Source: Prosthecobacter sp. (GTDB lineage Bacteria; Verrucomicrobiota; Verrucomicrobiia; Verrucomicrobiales; Verrucomicrobiaceae). Taken from it: 64,000 bases of DNA. A model generated the notes under the pieces. That model was given only the letters and a program-made list of their open reading frames with translations, searched no databases and was not told where the DNA came from. Below, piece after piece: positions 42,862 to 51,137 of this stretch. The stretch's first letter is position 1, and each line of letters begins with the position of its first letter. The position numbers and the translations under genes were made by a program. The stretch spans positions 1-64,000 of the forward strand of contig JAIPJY010000038.1 in the NCBI GenBank assembly GCA_021733925.1, read 5' to 3'.

Positions 42862-44325
42862 ATGAATCCCATCAGTGCCAGTCAGTGTCAGTCAGTGGTT
42901 CCAAACTCTGATCATTCAGGAGTTATCAACCGACGCACTCTCCTCAATCGCTTCGGCATGGGCCTCGGCGGCATCGCTTTGAATGAGCTGCTGGCCCAAG
43001 GCTCCGAGCCTGCCGACCACGGCGTCCTCGGCGGCACTCACTTCGCTCCCAAGGCCAAGCGCATCATCTACCTCTTCATGTCCGGTGGACCCTCCCACCT
43101 CGACCTGTTTGACTACAAGCCCCTGCTCAACAAACGCAACGGCGAGCAACTCCCCGACTCCGTGCGCGGCACCCAGCGCCTCACCGGCATGTCCGGCAAT
43201 CAGTCGTCCATCCCCATGGTGGGCTCCCCCTTCAAGTTCACCCAGCATGGTCAGGCAGGCGGCTGGTTCAGCGAACTGCTGCCTCACACCGCCAGCATCG
43301 CCGACGATATCTGCGTGGCACGCTCCATGTTCACCGAGTCGATCAATCACGGCCCCGGCGTCACCTTTTTCCAAACCGGCTCACAAATCGCCGGACGCCC
43401 AAGCTTCGGCTCATGGCTGGGCTACGGCCTCGGCGCGGATAACGCGAACCTGCCTTCGTTCACCGTCCTCATCACCAAAGGCAAAGGCGGCCAACCGCTC
43501 GGCTCGCACCTCTGGGGCAGCGGCTTCCTGCCCACCAAACATCAAGGCGTACTCTTCCGCGCCGCCAAGGACCCAGTGCTCTACCTCGGCAATCCCGCAG
43601 GCGTCAGCGCCGACAGCCGCAGGCTCATGCTCGATCGTTTAAAAGAACTCCACGAGCACCAGTTTGCCGGCACGCCCGACACCGAAATCCAGAACCGCAT
43701 CGACCACTACGAGATGGCCTTCCGCATGCAGACCAGCATTCCCGAAGTCACCGATCTCAGCGATGAGCCGCAGCACATCCTCGACAGCTACGGACCCGAT
43801 GTGAAAACACCCGGCACCTTTGCCGCGAACTGCCTGCAGGCACGCCGCCTCGCCGAAAAAGGCGTGCGCTTCATTCAGCTTTACCACCAGGACTGGGACC
43901 ATCACGGCGGCCTGCCCGGCGCATTACCAAAACTCTGCAAAGAAACCGACCAACCCGCAGCCGCGTTAATCAAAGACCTCAAACAGCGCGGCATGCTGGA
44001 TGATACCCTCGTCGTCTGGGGCGGCGAGTTCGGCCGCACCGCCTACTGCCAGGGCAAGATCAGCACCAACTTCGGTCGCGATCACCACCCGCGCTGCTTC
44101 AGCGCCTGGTTCGCCGGCGGCGGAATCAAGGCAGGCTCCGTCTATGGCGAGACCGACGACTTCGGCTACAACACCGTCAAAGACGGCCTCCACATCCACG
44201 ACTTCCACGCCACCCTCATGCACCTCCTCGGCATCGACCACGAACGCCTGACCTACAAATTCCAAGGCCGGCGCTACCGCTTGACGGATGTAGCGGGCAA
44301 AGTCGTGAAGGGCCTGCTGGCTTGA
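42862..44325 (+). CDS. DUF1501 protein (copy 2), Tat signal-like N-terminus
   Basis: A 487-residue paralogue of the protein at 35928. A repeat-encoded leader (MNPISASQCQSVVPNSD) precedes the twin-arginine-like segment NRRTLLNRFGMGLGGIALNE. The DUF1501 fold follows with [20 protein letters not shown], a GSQIAGRPSFGSWLGYGLGA core, [28 protein letters not shown] and [20 protein letters not shown]. Exported partner of the cytochrome-like protein at 39143. ATG 42862 is the only in-frame start that leaves a Tat signal of normal length. Confidence 0.9.
   Translation: MNPISASQCQSVVPNSDHSGVINRRTLLNRFGMGLGGIALNELLAQGSEPADHGVLGGTHFAPKAKRIIYLFMSGGPSHLDLFDYKPLLNKRNGEQLPDSVRGTQRLTGMSGNQSSIPMVGSPFKFTQHGQAGGWFSELLPHTASIADDICVARSMFTESINHGPGVTFFQTGSQIAGRPSFGSWLGYGLGADNANLPSFTVLITKGKGGQPLGSHLWGSGFLPTKHQGVLFRAAKDPVLYLGNPAGVSADSRRLMLDRLKELHEHQFAGTPDTEIQNRIDHYEMAFRMQTSIPEVTDLSDEPQHILDSYGPDVKTPGTFAANCLQARRLAEKGVRFIQLYHQDWDHHGGLPGALPKLCKETDQPAAALIKDLKQRGMLDDTLVVWGGEFGRTAYCQGKISTNFGRDHHPRCFSAWFAGGGIKAGSVYGETDDFGYNTVKDGLHIHDFHATLMHLLGIDHERLTYKFQGRRYRLTDVAGKVVKGLLA
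42871..42902. repeat. Diverged CACTAAT-family arm
   Basis: ATCAGTGCCAGTCAGTGTCA followed by GTCAGTGGTTCC keeps the spacing of the right arm at 42369-42400 (three TAGTG/CAGTG units ending in GTGGTTC) but with T-to-C changes. It sits downstream of the GxxExxY gene and inside the first codons of the DUF1501 gene. The match is by pattern rather than long identity. Confidence 0.5.
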
Positions 44326-44355
44326 CCCGAAGAAGTGACGAATGCAAAATGACGG

Positions 44356-44658
44356 ATGACCGTCAGTCCCATATCAACAGCAATTCTTGCGGCTGAATCA
44401 GGGCAGGCTCTTGGCTGGTTGATCATGGTCATCTTGGTCTTGATTCATGACTATGGCTGGATGCTGGCACTGGGCGGATTAGCCATCGCTTGGATGCTGC
44501 GCAGAACCAGCCATCCATTCATCGCACTATTGATGGTAATGATATCAGGCATCAGTTTTCTACTGCTGCTCACTTCGATCGTTTTGCATTTAGAAGCGTT
44601 TGCGAACAAGGAAAGAATGAAGGCCCAATCACCCGTCGAGCTACGCCGAGCTCAATAG
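44356..44658 (+). CDS. Small hypothetical membrane protein
   Basis: A 100-residue ORF with three hydrophobic stretches: a weak one at about 19-33, WMLALGGLAIAWML near 34-47, and FIALLMVMISGISFLLLLTS near 54-73, so two or three membrane passes are likely. The tail is charged. Thirty bases after the DUF1501 stop. No family recognised and the codon usage is less GC-rich than neighbours; it may be a minor or recently acquired gene. Confidence 0.5.
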   Translation: MTVSPISTAILAAESGQALGWLIMVILVLIHDYGWMLALGGLAIAWMLRRTSHPFIALLMVMISGISFLLLLTSIVLHLEAFANKERMKAQSPVELRRAQ

Positions 44659-44672
44659 CAGACCATCAGTGA

Positions 44673-44695
44673 TGCAACCGAGACGGTTGCACTAC
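44673..44695. repeat. REP-like hairpin with GTAG foot
   Basis: On the minus strand this reads GTAG, then TGCAACCG, loop TCT, CGGTTGCA: a perfect 8-bp stem adjacent to a GTAG tetranucleotide, the layout of REP sequences recognised by RAYT transposases. It stands alone in the hisB leader, 32 bases before the start codon, so it might also influence hisB translation. Confidence 0.55.
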
Positions 44696-44726
44696 GGGGA
44701 AACGCGTGTTCATTACCCCTCCCAAA

Positions 44727-45329
44727 ATGAGCCAAGCCAGAACCGCCAAGCAGCACCGCAAAACCGCCGAGACCGACATTGAGATCGAACTCAATGTCGA
44801 TGGGTCCGGCAAAGCGCAGATCGACACCGGAGTGCCGTTCTTTGACCACATGCTGACGCTGTTCACCAAGCACGGCCTCTTTGACCTCAAGGTGAAATGC
44901 GTGGGCGATATCGAGGTGGACTACCACCACACCGTCGAAGACACCGGCATCGTGCTCGGCAACTGCTTCCGCGAAGCCCTCGGCACCAAGACGGGCATCG
45001 TGCGCTACGGCTTCTGGCTTCTTCCCATGGACGAGACCCTCGCCGAAGTCGCGCTCGACCTCAGCGGCCGTTCCTTCCTCAGCTATCACGCGCCTGAAGG
45101 TGTCGAAGCCATCGGCGGCGTGAACCGCTTCAGCTATCAGCTCGTGGAGGAATTCCTACGCGCCTTCTCCTCCAGCCTGCTCGCAACTCTTCACGTCGAA
45201 ATCCGCCGTGGTCGCGATGCCCATCACATGGCTGAAGCCATCTTCAAAGGTCTCGCCCGCGCATTGGACGCCGCCACCAAGCATGACCCCCGCGTCACCG
45301 GCATCCCCAGCACAAAGGACGTCTTGTGA
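44727..45329 (+). CDS. hisB: Imidazoleglycerol-phosphate dehydratase HisB
   Basis: A 200-residue enzyme of histidine biosynthesis, converting imidazole glycerol phosphate to imidazole acetol phosphate. The Mn-binding His/Glu motifs are intact: FFDHMLTLFTKHGLFD, the VDYHHTVEDTGIVLG block, and the RRGRDAHHMAEAIFKG block near the C-terminus. Monofunctional (no phosphatase domain), as in most bacteria. ATG 44727 starts seven codons inside the longer frame and gives the normal N-terminus (MSQARTAKQHRKTAETDIEI). The TGA overlaps the hisH ATG by one base. Confidence 0.95.
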   Translation: MSQARTAKQHRKTAETDIEIELNVDGSGKAQIDTGVPFFDHMLTLFTKHGLFDLKVKCVGDIEVDYHHTVEDTGIVLGNCFREALGTKTGIVRYGFWLLPMDETLAEVALDLSGRSFLSYHAPEGVEAIGGVNRFSYQLVEEFLRAFSSSLLATLHVEIRRGRDAHHMAEAIFKGLARALDAATKHDPRVTGIPSTKDVL

Positions 45330-45949
45330 TGAAACTCGGTGTGCTGGATTATGGCGCAGGGAATCTGCGCAGCGTGTTGAATGCCTTCGAAGCCATCGGA
45401 GCGCATGCCAATCTCGTCACGAAGCCGGAAGACTTCGACAACATCGACGTGCTCGTGTTTCCCGGTCAGGGAGCCTTCGGCGACTCCATCCGCATCCTCA
45501 AGGAGACCGGCCTATGGGAGCCCCTTCGCACTTGGTTGAAAGCAGAAAAGCCCTACCTCGGCATCTGCCTGGGCTACCAGCTCCTGTTTGAAAGCAGCGA
45601 AGAATCCCCTGGCGTGGAAGGCCTCTGCGCCGTCCCCGGCAAGGTCCGCAAGTTCGACCCCACCAGCGGCCTCAAGATCCCCCACATGGGCTGGAACGTC
45701 GCCCAGTGGGCTCCAGAGCAATCTGCCGTGTGGTCCGGATTGCCGAACCCGACCTACGTCTACTTCGTGCACTCCTACTACCCGGATGTGCAGGATGAGT
45801 CCCTCGCCCTCTGCCGCACCGACTACGATGTGACCTTCATCAGCGGCATCGCCAAAAAGAACCTCGTAGCCGTGCAGTTCCACCCGGAAAAAAGCCAGGA
45901 AGCCGGACTCACTCTGCTGCGCAATGCACTGAAGGTGCTGGAGCAGTAA
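45329..45949 (+). CDS. hisH: Imidazole glycerol phosphate synthase subunit HisH
   Basis: A 206-residue class I glutamine amidotransferase that supplies ammonia to HisF. N-terminal KLGVLDYGAGNLRSVLNAFE, nucleophile loop LGICLGYQLLFE (Cys near residue 80), IPHMGWNVAQW, and the catalytic His-Glu in VQFHPEKSQEAG are all present. ATG 45329 overlaps the hisB stop (TGATG); a GTG one codon earlier is less likely. hisA and hisF are not adjacent in this window. An intrinsic terminator follows at 45997. Confidence 0.95.
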   Translation: MKLGVLDYGAGNLRSVLNAFEAIGAHANLVTKPEDFDNIDVLVFPGQGAFGDSIRILKETGLWEPLRTWLKAEKPYLGICLGYQLLFESSEESPGVEGLCAVPGKVRKFDPTSGLKIPHMGWNVAQWAPEQSAVWSGLPNPTYVYFVHSYYPDVQDESLALCRTDYDVTFISGIAKKNLVAVQFHPEKSQEAGLTLLRNALKVLEQ

Positions 45950-45957
45950 GGCATTCG

Positions 45958-46045
45958 TTGGCCGCAAAAAGACGCAAGAATTCGCAAAAAACAGATCTGA
46001 TCTTGATCAGTTTTTTTGTGCCTTTTTGTGGCTCTTTGCGGCCAA
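45958..46045. terminator. Bidirectional terminator between hisH and ybeY
   Basis: CTGATC, TT, GATCAG (45997-46010) followed by seven T is a compact intrinsic terminator for hisH. It lies inside a larger palindrome: TTGGCCGCAAA (45958-45968) pairs with TTTGCGGCCAA (46035-46045), with A-rich and T-rich arms, so it can also stop transcription from the convergent ybeY block. The ybeY stop and its last codons are part of the stem. Confidence 0.75.
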
Positions 46046-46471
46046 TGCTTCCTTCAAAATAGCCTCCTGGCGCTGCGCCATCTCGCGCGCCTCCTCAGGC
46101 TCATGATCGTCCCACCCCGCCAGATGCATGAGGCCATGCACCAGGTAGAGTGCGACTTCGTGGTCGAGGGACTGGCCGTGTTCACCGGCCTGCCGCAGCG
46201 CGGTGTCGGCGCTGATGAGGATCTCACCGTGATGGAAGGTGATGACGTCCGTGGGTGTGGGATCTTCGAGGAAATCGCCATGTACGCGGGCGATGTCGGC
46301 ATCATCGACAATCGTGATCTCAATCTCTGGCAGCATGGCCAGCGGAGCGTCCGGTGATTTCAAGGCGGCCAGACAGCCTGGCAGCGCGGCTTTGCCGATG
46401 CGCCGCAGCCATGGCAGCGGGATGGCGTGAGCCTTCTGCCGGTTGTAAATGCGAAGCTTGGGCAGCGGCAT
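46007..46471 (-). CDS. ybeY: Endoribonuclease YbeY
   Basis: A 154-residue metal-dependent endoribonuclease that matures 16S rRNA and takes part in ribosome quality control. The zinc-binding signature HGLMHLAGWDDH (H-x-x-x-H-x-x-x-x-x-x-H) is near residue 110, preceded by the TDVITFHHGEILIS strands. The Lys-rich C-terminal tail (KSHKKAQKN) is encoded inside the terminator palindrome and may be an accidental extension. It overlaps the HD-protein stop by one base and belongs to the classical phoH-HD-ybeY gene block. Confidence 0.95.
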   Translation of the reverse strand: MPLPKLRIYNRQKAHAIPLPWLRRIGKAALPGCLAALKSPDAPLAMLPEIEITIVDDADIARVHGDFLEDPTPTDVITFHHGEILISADTALRQAGEHGQSLDHEVALYLVHGLMHLAGWDDHEPEEAREMAQRQEAILKEALAAKSHKKAQKN

Positions 46472-48189
46472 CAGGCGGCGGAGGCAGGAGGCGATTTGCG
46501 GCTGCGGGTCTTCTTGGCGGCCGCCTCTGTGGCGGGACCGGTGAAGGAGGCCTCGACGATTTTTTCCGATGCAGAGGCCGCGCTCTCCTCATCGCCCACA
46601 AGCACGGGCCGGGTTTCCTCCCGTGCGGGGGCGTGCTGTGATGGCTTGGCCTCAATGGCCTTCTGATACTTGATGCGGCCATGCATCATGCTGAGCAAAG
46701 TCTTGGCAAAGCTGGCCTTGATCTTGGCAAGTTCTGCGATGGTGAGATCACATTCATCCAACTGGCCATCCATCATGCGTGACTGCACGATGTCTTTGAT
46801 CATGGTCTCAATGCGTGAGGCATTGGGCTTTTCGAGCGTGCGTGAGGCGCTCTCCACGGCATCTGCCAGCGAGATGATGGCAGACTCCTTGAACTGCGGA
46901 CGCGGGCCCGGGTAGCGGAAGGTTTCCTCGCTGACCTGCGGCACATCGTCCTCCTTGGCCTTGGCCTGCTTCACGAGACGCTCCACCTCGGCTTTCTGAT
47001 CGAGCGCCTGACGATAGAAATACCAGGCCAGCGAATTGCCATGATGCTGCTCAATGACGTCAATGATGCGCGAGTTGAGGTTGTGCTTGATGGCGAGATC
47101 GACGCCGTCTTTGACGTGCGCGATGATGACCAGCGCGCTCATGCGCGGGGTGAGATCCTCATGCGGATTGGCCGAGGGGTCCATGTTCTCGATGAAGTAG
47201 TCCGGCTTGCTGAGCTTGCCGATGTCATGGAAGTAGGCGCACACACGGCACATGCTGGCGCTTGCGCCGATGGTTTCGGCCGCAGCCTCTGCAAGATTCG
47301 CAACAACAAGGCTGTGATGGTAGGTGCCGGGTGCCTCGATGCTGAGGCGGCGCATGAGCGGGTGGTTCAAATCTCCGAGTTCCAGCCAGGACACATCCGT
47401 GGTGACGCCAAAGACGCTTTCCAGAACCGGCAGCAAGCCGCCCACCGCCATGCCGGTGACGATGCCGATGAGCAGAGGCAGGCCCACCATGCGGCCGAAT
47501 TTTTCCTCCATGATCACGCCTGCAGCCTCATGCAGCAGCAGCGAATAAGCCATGGCCACCAGTCCGACGTAGAGCCCCGCCATGAAGAGCCGGTTGCGAC
47601 GACGAACACGCTTCGTGAGCAGAACGCCGGTGAAGCCGAGCAGGGCCGAAGTGGCCATGTACGTCGGAGCAGAAATGGAAATGCAGACCAGCACACCGAG
47701 CAAGGTGGCGTAGATCGCCCCAAACAGGCCGATGCGCCGCCCCAGAATCACAGACAGCACCACAGGGCCAAACGCATGCGGCAGCACGATGGCCTTGAGC
47801 GTCTTGCCCCAGCTCTGGCTGAAGGACAGGTCCAGCATGAGCACCACGAGGGCAAGGTGAGTAAAAATGGTGCCAAGCACGAGCAGGAGCACGCCGTTGT
47901 CACAGATCTCCTGCCGGAGCACTACGCGCTCATGCACCACCATGGCAAAACCAATGGCTCCAGCATAGAGAAGATGCAGCCAGGTGACGGCAGGCAAGCC
48001 TGCCTCCACCTGAGTGCCGAGGCGCATCAGAATGCCGACGCCAATGAAAAACAGCACGTAGGCACCAACCGTGCCCGCCGGATGCGTGCGCATCTCGTCA
48101 AGCAGATCCCCTTCCTGGTGCTTTCGGCGGGTTTTACCGCAGGAAAGCCCTTCGCGTTGCAAGCGGGCACGACGAATGGACTCGAACAT
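46471..48189 (-). CDS. Membrane HD-domain phosphohydrolase (7TM-HD, PgpH-like)
   Basis: A 572-residue protein with about seven or eight transmembrane segments in the first 260 residues, then an HD domain: APGTYHHSLVVANLAEAAAE (His pair near 288), CAYFHDIGKLSKPDYF (HD near 319), and a long helical tail rich in Ala and Lys. The HD core and gene context (phoH upstream, ybeY downstream) match PgpH/YqfF-type cyclic di-AMP phosphodiesterases. The large extracytoplasmic 7TM-HDED sensor domain that normally precedes the membrane helices is missing, so it may be a shorter subfamily. Substrate by analogy only. Confidence 0.88.
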   Translation of the reverse strand: MFESIRRARLQREGLSCGKTRRKHQEGDLLDEMRTHPAGTVGAYVLFFIGVGILMRLGTQVEAGLPAVTWLHLLYAGAIGFAMVVHERVVLRQEICDNGVLLLVLGTIFTHLALVVLMLDLSFSQSWGKTLKAIVLPHAFGPVVLSVILGRRIGLFGAIYATLLGVLVCISISAPTYMATSALLGFTGVLLTKRVRRRNRLFMAGLYVGLVAMAYSLLLHEAAGVIMEEKFGRMVGLPLLIGIVTGMAVGGLLPVLESVFGVTTDVSWLELGDLNHPLMRRLSIEAPGTYHHSLVVANLAEAAAETIGASASMCRVCAYFHDIGKLSKPDYFIENMDPSANPHEDLTPRMSALVIIAHVKDGVDLAIKHNLNSRIIDVIEQHHGNSLAWYFYRQALDQKAEVERLVKQAKAKEDDVPQVSEETFRYPGPRPQFKESAIISLADAVESASRTLEKPNASRIETMIKDIVQSRMMDGQLDECDLTIAELAKIKASFAKTLLSMMHGRIKYQKAIEAKPSQHAPAREETRPVLVGDEESAASASEKIVEASFTGPATEAAAKKTRSRKSPPASAA

Positions 48190-48224
48190 GTGTTAAAAAA
48201 TTGGGGGGAGTGGCTATGAGACTA

Positions 48225-49250
48225 TCATACATCGGGGCTCAAACAAGAATCTTTCCCCTCAGCCTCATCCTGTTTGAGCCATTGTGTCTCATTCTTACGA
48301 CTGCGCCCAGATTGATAGGCTTCAATGATACGCTGTACGACCGGCAAACGAACAATGTCTTTGGGGGCAAAGGCCACGAAACGCACCCCTTCGACATCTT
48401 GCAGCAGCTCAACCGCCTCCTTCAAACCCGACTTTACATGGCGACGCAAGTCGATCTGCGAAGGGTCGCCAGTGACCACGCATCGCGCGCCCTCACCCAG
48501 GCGGGTCAGGAACATCAGCATCTGCTCGGCGGTCGTGTTTTGCGCCTCATCGAGGATGATGAAGGCGTTTTTCAGCGTTCGCCCACGCATGTAGGCCAGC
48601 GGAGCGATCTCAATGCTGCCACGCTCGATGAGGCGCTCTGCCTCTTCCGGCTCCAGCATGTCATAGAGCGCGTCATACAGTGGGCGCAGGTAGGGGAAAA
48701 TCTTCTCCTTCAAATCTCCCGGCAAAAAGCCCAGCGCCTCGCCGGCTTCGACCGCAGGACGGGTGAGCACCAGCCGCTGCACGACTTTTTCTTTCAGGTA
48801 GTGAAGGCCTTGCGCCATCGCGAGATAGGTCTTGCCGGTTCCTGCAGGCCCCACACCAAAGACGACCTCGCATTCCCGCATGGCCTGAACGTAGGCGATC
48901 TGCCCGCGCGTCTTGGCCAGCACGGGGGAACGCTTGCCTGAGCCGAGCAGCTTGAGCTGCATGATGGCATCCGCCGGGGCATCACCGGCCTCGCGCTGCA
49001 CGCTGTCGATCACCAGACGCACCATGGCAAAGGACACATCGCCACCGTTGCGCCGCACTTTTTCCAGCTGGGTGAACACTTCACGAGCCGCAGAGAGCTT
49101 GTCCGCCTCCCCTTCCAGCCGCACCCAGCCTTCACGGCTGGTCACGTTCATGCCAAACGACTCACCGATCAGCCGCAGACTGCCGAGGTCATTGCCGATC
49201 AGCTTTTGCAGGAACTGCGGCGTCTCGTAACTGAGCGTTTCGACGGGCAT
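48225..49250 (-). CDS. PhoH-like ATPase
   Basis: A 341-residue protein from ATG 49250 (upstream extension to 49277 re-reads the previous gene). N-terminal KH-like region, then a P-loop PhoH domain: Walker A GPAGTGKT at residues 134-141, GFLPGDLKEKIFPYLRPLYD, Walker B FIILDEAQNTT, and VVTGDPSQIDL. PhoH-like proteins are RNA-associated ATPases conserved next to ybeY. The ATG overlaps the stop of the upstream secreted-protein gene in a TGATG junction. Confidence 0.95.
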   Translation of the reverse strand: MPVETLSYETPQFLQKLIGNDLGSLRLIGESFGMNVTSREGWVRLEGEADKLSAAREVFTQLEKVRRNGGDVSFAMVRLVIDSVQREAGDAPADAIMQLKLLGSGKRSPVLAKTRGQIAYVQAMRECEVVFGVGPAGTGKTYLAMAQGLHYLKEKVVQRLVLTRPAVEAGEALGFLPGDLKEKIFPYLRPLYDALYDMLEPEEAERLIERGSIEIAPLAYMRGRTLKNAFIILDEAQNTTAEQMLMFLTRLGEGARCVVTGDPSQIDLRRHVKSGLKEAVELLQDVEGVRFVAFAPKDIVRLPVVQRIIEAYQSGRSRKNETQWLKQDEAEGKDSCLSPDV

Positions 49251-49690
49251 CAGCGGTAGCCATAAGCCAGCGCCCAAAGTACGCCGACATCCGTCTTCGA
49301 TTTCAGTTCGAAGACGATCTTGTAAGTGCCGGTCTTCGGCGGATTGACACGCACGCTCATGAAATACTTGTCGGTCTTGGTGTCGATCTGCACCGGCTGG
49401 TTCTTCTCATCGTAGACCTTCATGTCGAGCGTGACTCCTTCCTGGCTCGTACCGAGCCAGAAGGCATATTCATTGCCCTTGAAGAGCTGGTGGGTGATCT
49501 GGAGCTTCTGCCCGCTTTTCACCTCACCGTTCCAGTAGTCTTCACGAACGATGAACCCCTGTTCCACAAAGGGTGTGGCGGCCTCCATCGCAAAATCATG
49601 GGACTCGTCCACGGTTGCATAAACGCACGTGGCACCTAGCACCAGCAAGCAGGCGGCGAGAACTTGTAAACGGGACCAGAGTCGGTTCAT
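49250..49690 (-). CDS. Hypothetical secreted protein
   Basis: A 146-residue protein from ATG 49690 (upstream ATGs at 49735 and 49708 lack support). A signal peptide is clear: RLWSRLQVLAACLLVLGATC and VYATVDES after it. The mature part is beta-rich (QITHQLFKGNEYAFWLGTSQ, then VTLDMKVYDEKNQPVQIDTK and TGTYKIVFELKSKT), resembling a small pre-peptidase C-terminal-like beta sandwich. It is co-transcribed with phoH, an unusual partner. Confidence 0.7.
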   Translation of the reverse strand: MNRLWSRLQVLAACLLVLGATCVYATVDESHDFAMEAATPFVEQGFIVREDYWNGEVKSGQKLQITHQLFKGNEYAFWLGTSQEGVTLDMKVYDEKNQPVQIDTKTDKYFMSVRVNPPKTGTYKIVFELKSKTDVGVLWALAYGYR

Positions 49691-49738
49691 TTTGGGGTAT
49701 CTTTCCATGGAGGAGATCATGCGGGTGAAGGGCACCGA

Positions 49739-50563
49739 TTACTTTTTCGCGAGGATTTCCGTCAGCAGGTTGTCACAGGTTTTGCCGATGTCTGAGACCG
49801 CATCCTTGGAGAAACCGTCCACGGCGCCTTCCATCTGCTGGAGCACGGAGGCGAGCCCTTTTTGAATCGATTTCACCACATCATGGTCGCGGGTGCTGCC
49901 AGGCATCTTGGCGATGCTGCTCACGAAGTGCTCCACCAGCATGGGCTGGTTCAGCAGTTCCGCACGGTCGGCAGAGAAACTCTTCTTCACCACGGAAGTC
50001 ACGGAGGCCGTGCCGCGCAGCCAGCCGCCGAGGCTGACGCACTGCGAGAGGTCAATGTCCTTCATCTGCTCCATCGTGTCGCGCACGGTCTTCTGCGTCT
50101 GGTCAAACTCCTTGCGGATGGCGCTCCAGTTGCCTTTGTCCGCCGCATCCAGGATGGCCTGGGCGTGTGGCAGCACGGATTTGCTGAGGCCAAGGCTCTT
50201 AGAAAGGGAGATGACGTCATGGCCGATGTCCTTCACGGCTTCCTTGTCCTGGGCCTGCACGGCCACAAAGCCCTCGGCCACGGTGTAGCCAAAGAGGAGG
50301 GAGAGCTTGGTGCGATCGCTGGTGTTCGGGATGGTCTCCTTGCGCAGTTCCGCATTCCAGTTGGGCTCGCCGAGTTTGTCGAGCACGGAGAAAACCTCGC
50401 TCGGGACCGGGACGATGACGTCGTCCACGACCTTGCCGGGGAAAGCGAGCGGGTCGAATTCCTCGACCCCCTTGGTGCCCTGAGGAGCAGCGGTGAGAGG
50501 CAGAATGCCAGCCAGTAACAAAGCGGCAGTCAGGGTGGGGCGAATGAACAGGGAGCGTTTCAT
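49739..50563 (-). CDS. Hypothetical secreted protein
   Basis: A 274-residue exported protein: signal peptide RSLFIRPTLTAALLLAGILP with cleavage after LTAA. The mature part is mainly helical (DAADKGNWSAIRKEFDQTQK; DVVKSIQKGLASVLQQMEGA), with no known motif. ATG 50563 follows a Lys-poor leader; an upstream ATG at 50593 would bury the signal. It lies 48 bases upstream of the next minus-strand gene and may share its promoter. No family was recognised. Confidence 0.7.
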   Translation of the reverse strand: MKRSLFIRPTLTAALLLAGILPLTAAPQGTKGVEEFDPLAFPGKVVDDVIVPVPSEVFSVLDKLGEPNWNAELRKETIPNTSDRTKLSLLFGYTVAEGFVAVQAQDKEAVKDIGHDVISLSKSLGLSKSVLPHAQAILDAADKGNWSAIRKEFDQTQKTVRDTMEQMKDIDLSQCVSLGGWLRGTASVTSVVKKSFSADRAELLNQPMLVEHFVSSIAKMPGSTRDHDVVKSIQKGLASVLQQMEGAVDGFSKDAVSDIGKTCDNLLTEILAKK

Positions 50564-50921
50564 GACAAAAAATAACCGGGGATAAGAGCGCAAATTGGGT
50601 CAGGTCAACTCAAACCCCATTACCCTTAAATCGCAAATGGTTTGACCATCAACCGTACGAAGCTCACGTCTTTTCGCCGAGGAGACGAAGGGCGGAGAAA
50701 ACGGAAGAGCCTGGAGGGGGCTCCATGCAGAGCGCTCTCCGCAGGCCCCGCTCCATTTCCAGCCTCATTTCCAGCTCCAGATCGCACCGGGCCTGCATGC
50801 TTGGGGGAAAAGCGGTAGGCCGCGCCTCGTTTCCCGTTTCCGCTCCTAGAGGCCCTCGTGGTGGAAACGACGGCGGGGGGGATTGCATGCCCAGCGCAAG
50901 ACGCACGCATGCCCAGCGCAG
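50564..50921. other. Intergenic stretch without a supported gene
   Basis: About 358 bases. GC-rich, with short ORFs on both strands that look like chance readings. It borders the first repeat of the RAYT-A cluster and presumably contains the promoter for the minus-strand gene at 50563; no clear -35/-10 pair or hairpin was found. Confidence 0.5.
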
Positions 50922-51090
50922 GTAGGGCGGCTTGTCCCCAAGCCGCCGGGGTCTGTCACTCGGCATGCACACGGGTAGGCCATTCTCGGCTCCGTTGCGA
51001 GTCCCTGTGGGCTCCGCTGCCGCCAGTGGTCTTTCGTACGTTCTTCCCGCTCTCGGCGGCGGTTGGAGGACCAACCGCCCTACCTCCTCG
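50922..51090. repeat. REP-type palindromic repeat family A, copy 1
   Basis: It begins GTAG followed by a hairpin GGCGGCTTG-TCCC-CAAGCCGCC and ends with the mirror hairpin GGCGGTTGG-AGGA-CCAACCGCC followed by CTAC. Thus two REPs in opposite orientation, each with the GTAG foot, flank about 120 bases that include the conserved CTTTCGTACGTTCTTCCCGC. It lies directly left of the RAYT-A gene. Confidence 0.85.
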
Positions 51091-51137
51091 CGCTACGCGC
51101 GAGACCACCCGCTGCTGGGCACACGCATGCCCAGCTC

